Of a DNA stretch of 15,443 nt, positions 14,287 through 15,443 are shown in pieces. A program made the position numbers and the translations under genes. How positions within the stretch are numbered: the stretch's first letter is position 1; every line of letters begins with the position of its first letter. Origin of the DNA: JBKEDC01 sp047975205 (GTDB taxonomy: Bacteria; Bacteroidota; Bacteroidia; Bacteroidales; Prolixibacteraceae); NCBI GenBank assembly GCA_047975205.1, contig JBKEDC010000039.1, forward strand, positions 1-15,443, in the 5' to 3' direction. Under the pieces are notes generated by a model, which did not search any database, was not told the origin of the DNA, and saw only the letters and a list, made by a program, of their open reading frames with translations.

Positions 14287-15443
14287 TTATTTGTCGGGAT
14301 GAATAAATATATCTTCTTTATTGGCAGCGGTGCCGGGTTTCAAACCTTCGATGCCGGATATTGCTGGATGAACGGTTACTTTAGACAGATCTATATCTTT
14401 GTTAGTGACGATTCTAAATGTTTGATCGTCATTAACATAAATATGTAGATTCCCTTCTAAAGTCAAATCTTCATTAACCCGCAAGGTGTCAGGTTGAGTA
14501 TTTCTAATGTAAATTTTTACGTTGTCGCCAAAAGTTAGCCCCTTGTCAAAAAGGACGTGAGCACCTTTAGTCCCGGTGTAATATTCAAATACAATCGGAT
14601 AATTATCCCCTATCCTAGAATCGGCTCCTACACTAACATTTCCTGCATAACGAAAAGAAATGTTTGCTGAATCTGCAGTGTTATCATATCCTTCTCCTCC
14701 TCCGGGTATGTATTTATCATGATCATTCATTATAATAGCACCTGTTACAGTAGAATTAGATATGCGAAGGTTTCCACCGCTCACAATTATATCTTTTTTG
14801 AAAGAAGCATGATTTACACCTAAATATCCCCCCTCTTTCACATATGTATTCCCATTCGATGTGCCGGTATTTGAGTAGACATAACCTTTTTGCCCGATTG
14901 TGAGTTCGTTCCATGAGCTATTGAACTCCATTTCTAGACAAGCATTTTCTTCTAGCGTAACATTGTTGCATATTAAAGGGCAAGTCTCGTTGTCGCTTGA
15001 ACCATATCTTAATTCTACATAATTGTCGCTTGGAATAGTGATATTGTAATTAGATGAAATAATTCCGCTATATTTTATCCGCTTAGGTTTGGTTGGACCT
15101 CCCGGAATAGTTATATCACCGGTGATAGTATCATATTCTAATTCATAAGATGGAGTACAATTGGAATCTATTCCTTTGTAGCGAATAATTCGGGTTCCAT
15201 CAATTCCGGCAGCAATAAATATATAGGCGGTTCCGATACGAGAGCTTCCCGTGGCTTTCTGAATAAAGATATCATTGTTTGATGTATTATCTAAGATGAA
15301 TCCTCCTTTACAAGGAAAATTGCCTCCGGTTAAATCTTTGGTGTAATGAGTCATCGCTCCATTTTCACCTTCAGCGATAATAATCAGCGAATCGGTAAGC
15401 GATCGCACGGCATTAGCCTGTTCATTCTCACTATCTATCTCAT
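14287..15443 (-). CDS. Unrecognised repetitive, beta-rich protein, probably cell-surface (5' end cut by window)
   Basis: The frame stays open to the window edge, so the true start is outside. A GTG at 15406-15408 is merely the last in-window start-like codon. About 384 residues are visible. I do not recognise the family. The sequence is rich in Asn, Gly, Thr, Ser and Asp. It shows repeated short strand-turn patterns such as IIVSGGNLRISNSTVTGAII, NVTLEENACLEMEFN and DLTLEGNLHIYVND. This is the look of a right-handed beta-helix or other beta-solenoid surface or secreted protein. Five cysteines are visible. The C-terminus (GTAANKEDIFIHPDK) shows no sorting motif or type IX secretion domain I can identify. 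A good terminator follows, so this is the last gene of its transcript. Adhesin or fimbria-associated roles are possible but not supported directly. Confidence 0.7.
   Translation of the reverse strand, partial: EIDSENEQANAVRSLTDSLIIIAEGENGAMTHYTKDLTGGNFPCKGGFILDNTSNNDIFIQKATGSSRIGTAYIFIAAGIDGTRIIRYKGIDSNCTPSYELEYDTITGDITIPGGPTKPKRIKYSGIISSNYNITIPSDNYVELRYGSSDNETCPLICNNVTLEENACLEMEFNSSWNELTIGQKGYVYSNTGTSNGNTYVKEGGYLGVNHASFKKDIIVSGGNLRISNSTVTGAIIMNDHDKYIPGGGEGYDNTADSANISFRYAGNVSVGADSRIGDNYPIVFEYYTGTKGAHVLFDKGLTFGDNVKIYIRNTQPDTLRVNEDLTLEGNLHIYVNDDQTFRIVTNKDIDLSKVTVHPAISGIEGLKPGTAANKEDIFIHPDK

Noticed and set aside
1..15443. CRISPR array, tRNA or rRNA genes
   Set aside because: No regularly spaced repeats and no tRNA or rRNA signatures were seen on either strand.

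Overview
The window looks like chromosomal DNA of a low-GC member of the Bacteroidetes, most likely order Bacteroidales. The protein sequences have that character. Start codons lack Shine-Dalgarno sequences. Several genes are preceded by the Bacteroides-type -7 promoter element TAnnTTTG. I cannot name the genus; this placement is inference from protein and promoter style.

Layout from left to right. Bases 2-118 are the last 38 codons of an IS30-type transposase whose body lies outside the window, followed by gene-free sequence with two hairpin terminators. leuS (leucyl-tRNA synthetase) and ald (alanine dehydrogenase) follow on the minus strand, each with its own terminator. Divergent from ald, on the plus strand, are a class I/II PLP aminotransferase and then bcp-recA, a tight pair 2 nt apart. 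A 300-bp gene-poor interval holds a direct repeat and a possible short relic. der and era, two ribosome-assembly GTPases, then lie in tandem on the minus strand. Next are a secreted class 3 lipase and a threonine-catabolism operon, kbl plus an SDR-type threonine dehydrogenase, 3 nt apart. A 410-bp intergenic region contains a long inverted repeat and a coding-like fragment. The window ends inside a repetitive-looking, probably surface-exposed protein that I do not recognise.

How the genes work together: kbl and the dehydrogenase form the complete two-step route from threonine to glycine plus acetyl-CoA. ald and the divergent aminotransferase both interconvert amino and keto acids and may share an alanine/pyruvate/glutamate node (inference). 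bcp-recA joins peroxide detoxification to recombinational repair in one transcript. era and der both serve ribosomal subunit maturation. leuS, recA, der and era are core genes. The accessory material is at the two ends and in the intergenic regions.

I found no clear evidence of an undescribed multi-gene system (defence island, CRISPR array, secretion locus). The items most worth a second look are the inverted-repeat segment at about 14043-14172, the unrecognised surface protein at the right edge, the dyad over the bcp-recA promoter, and the possible relic at 7793-7980.
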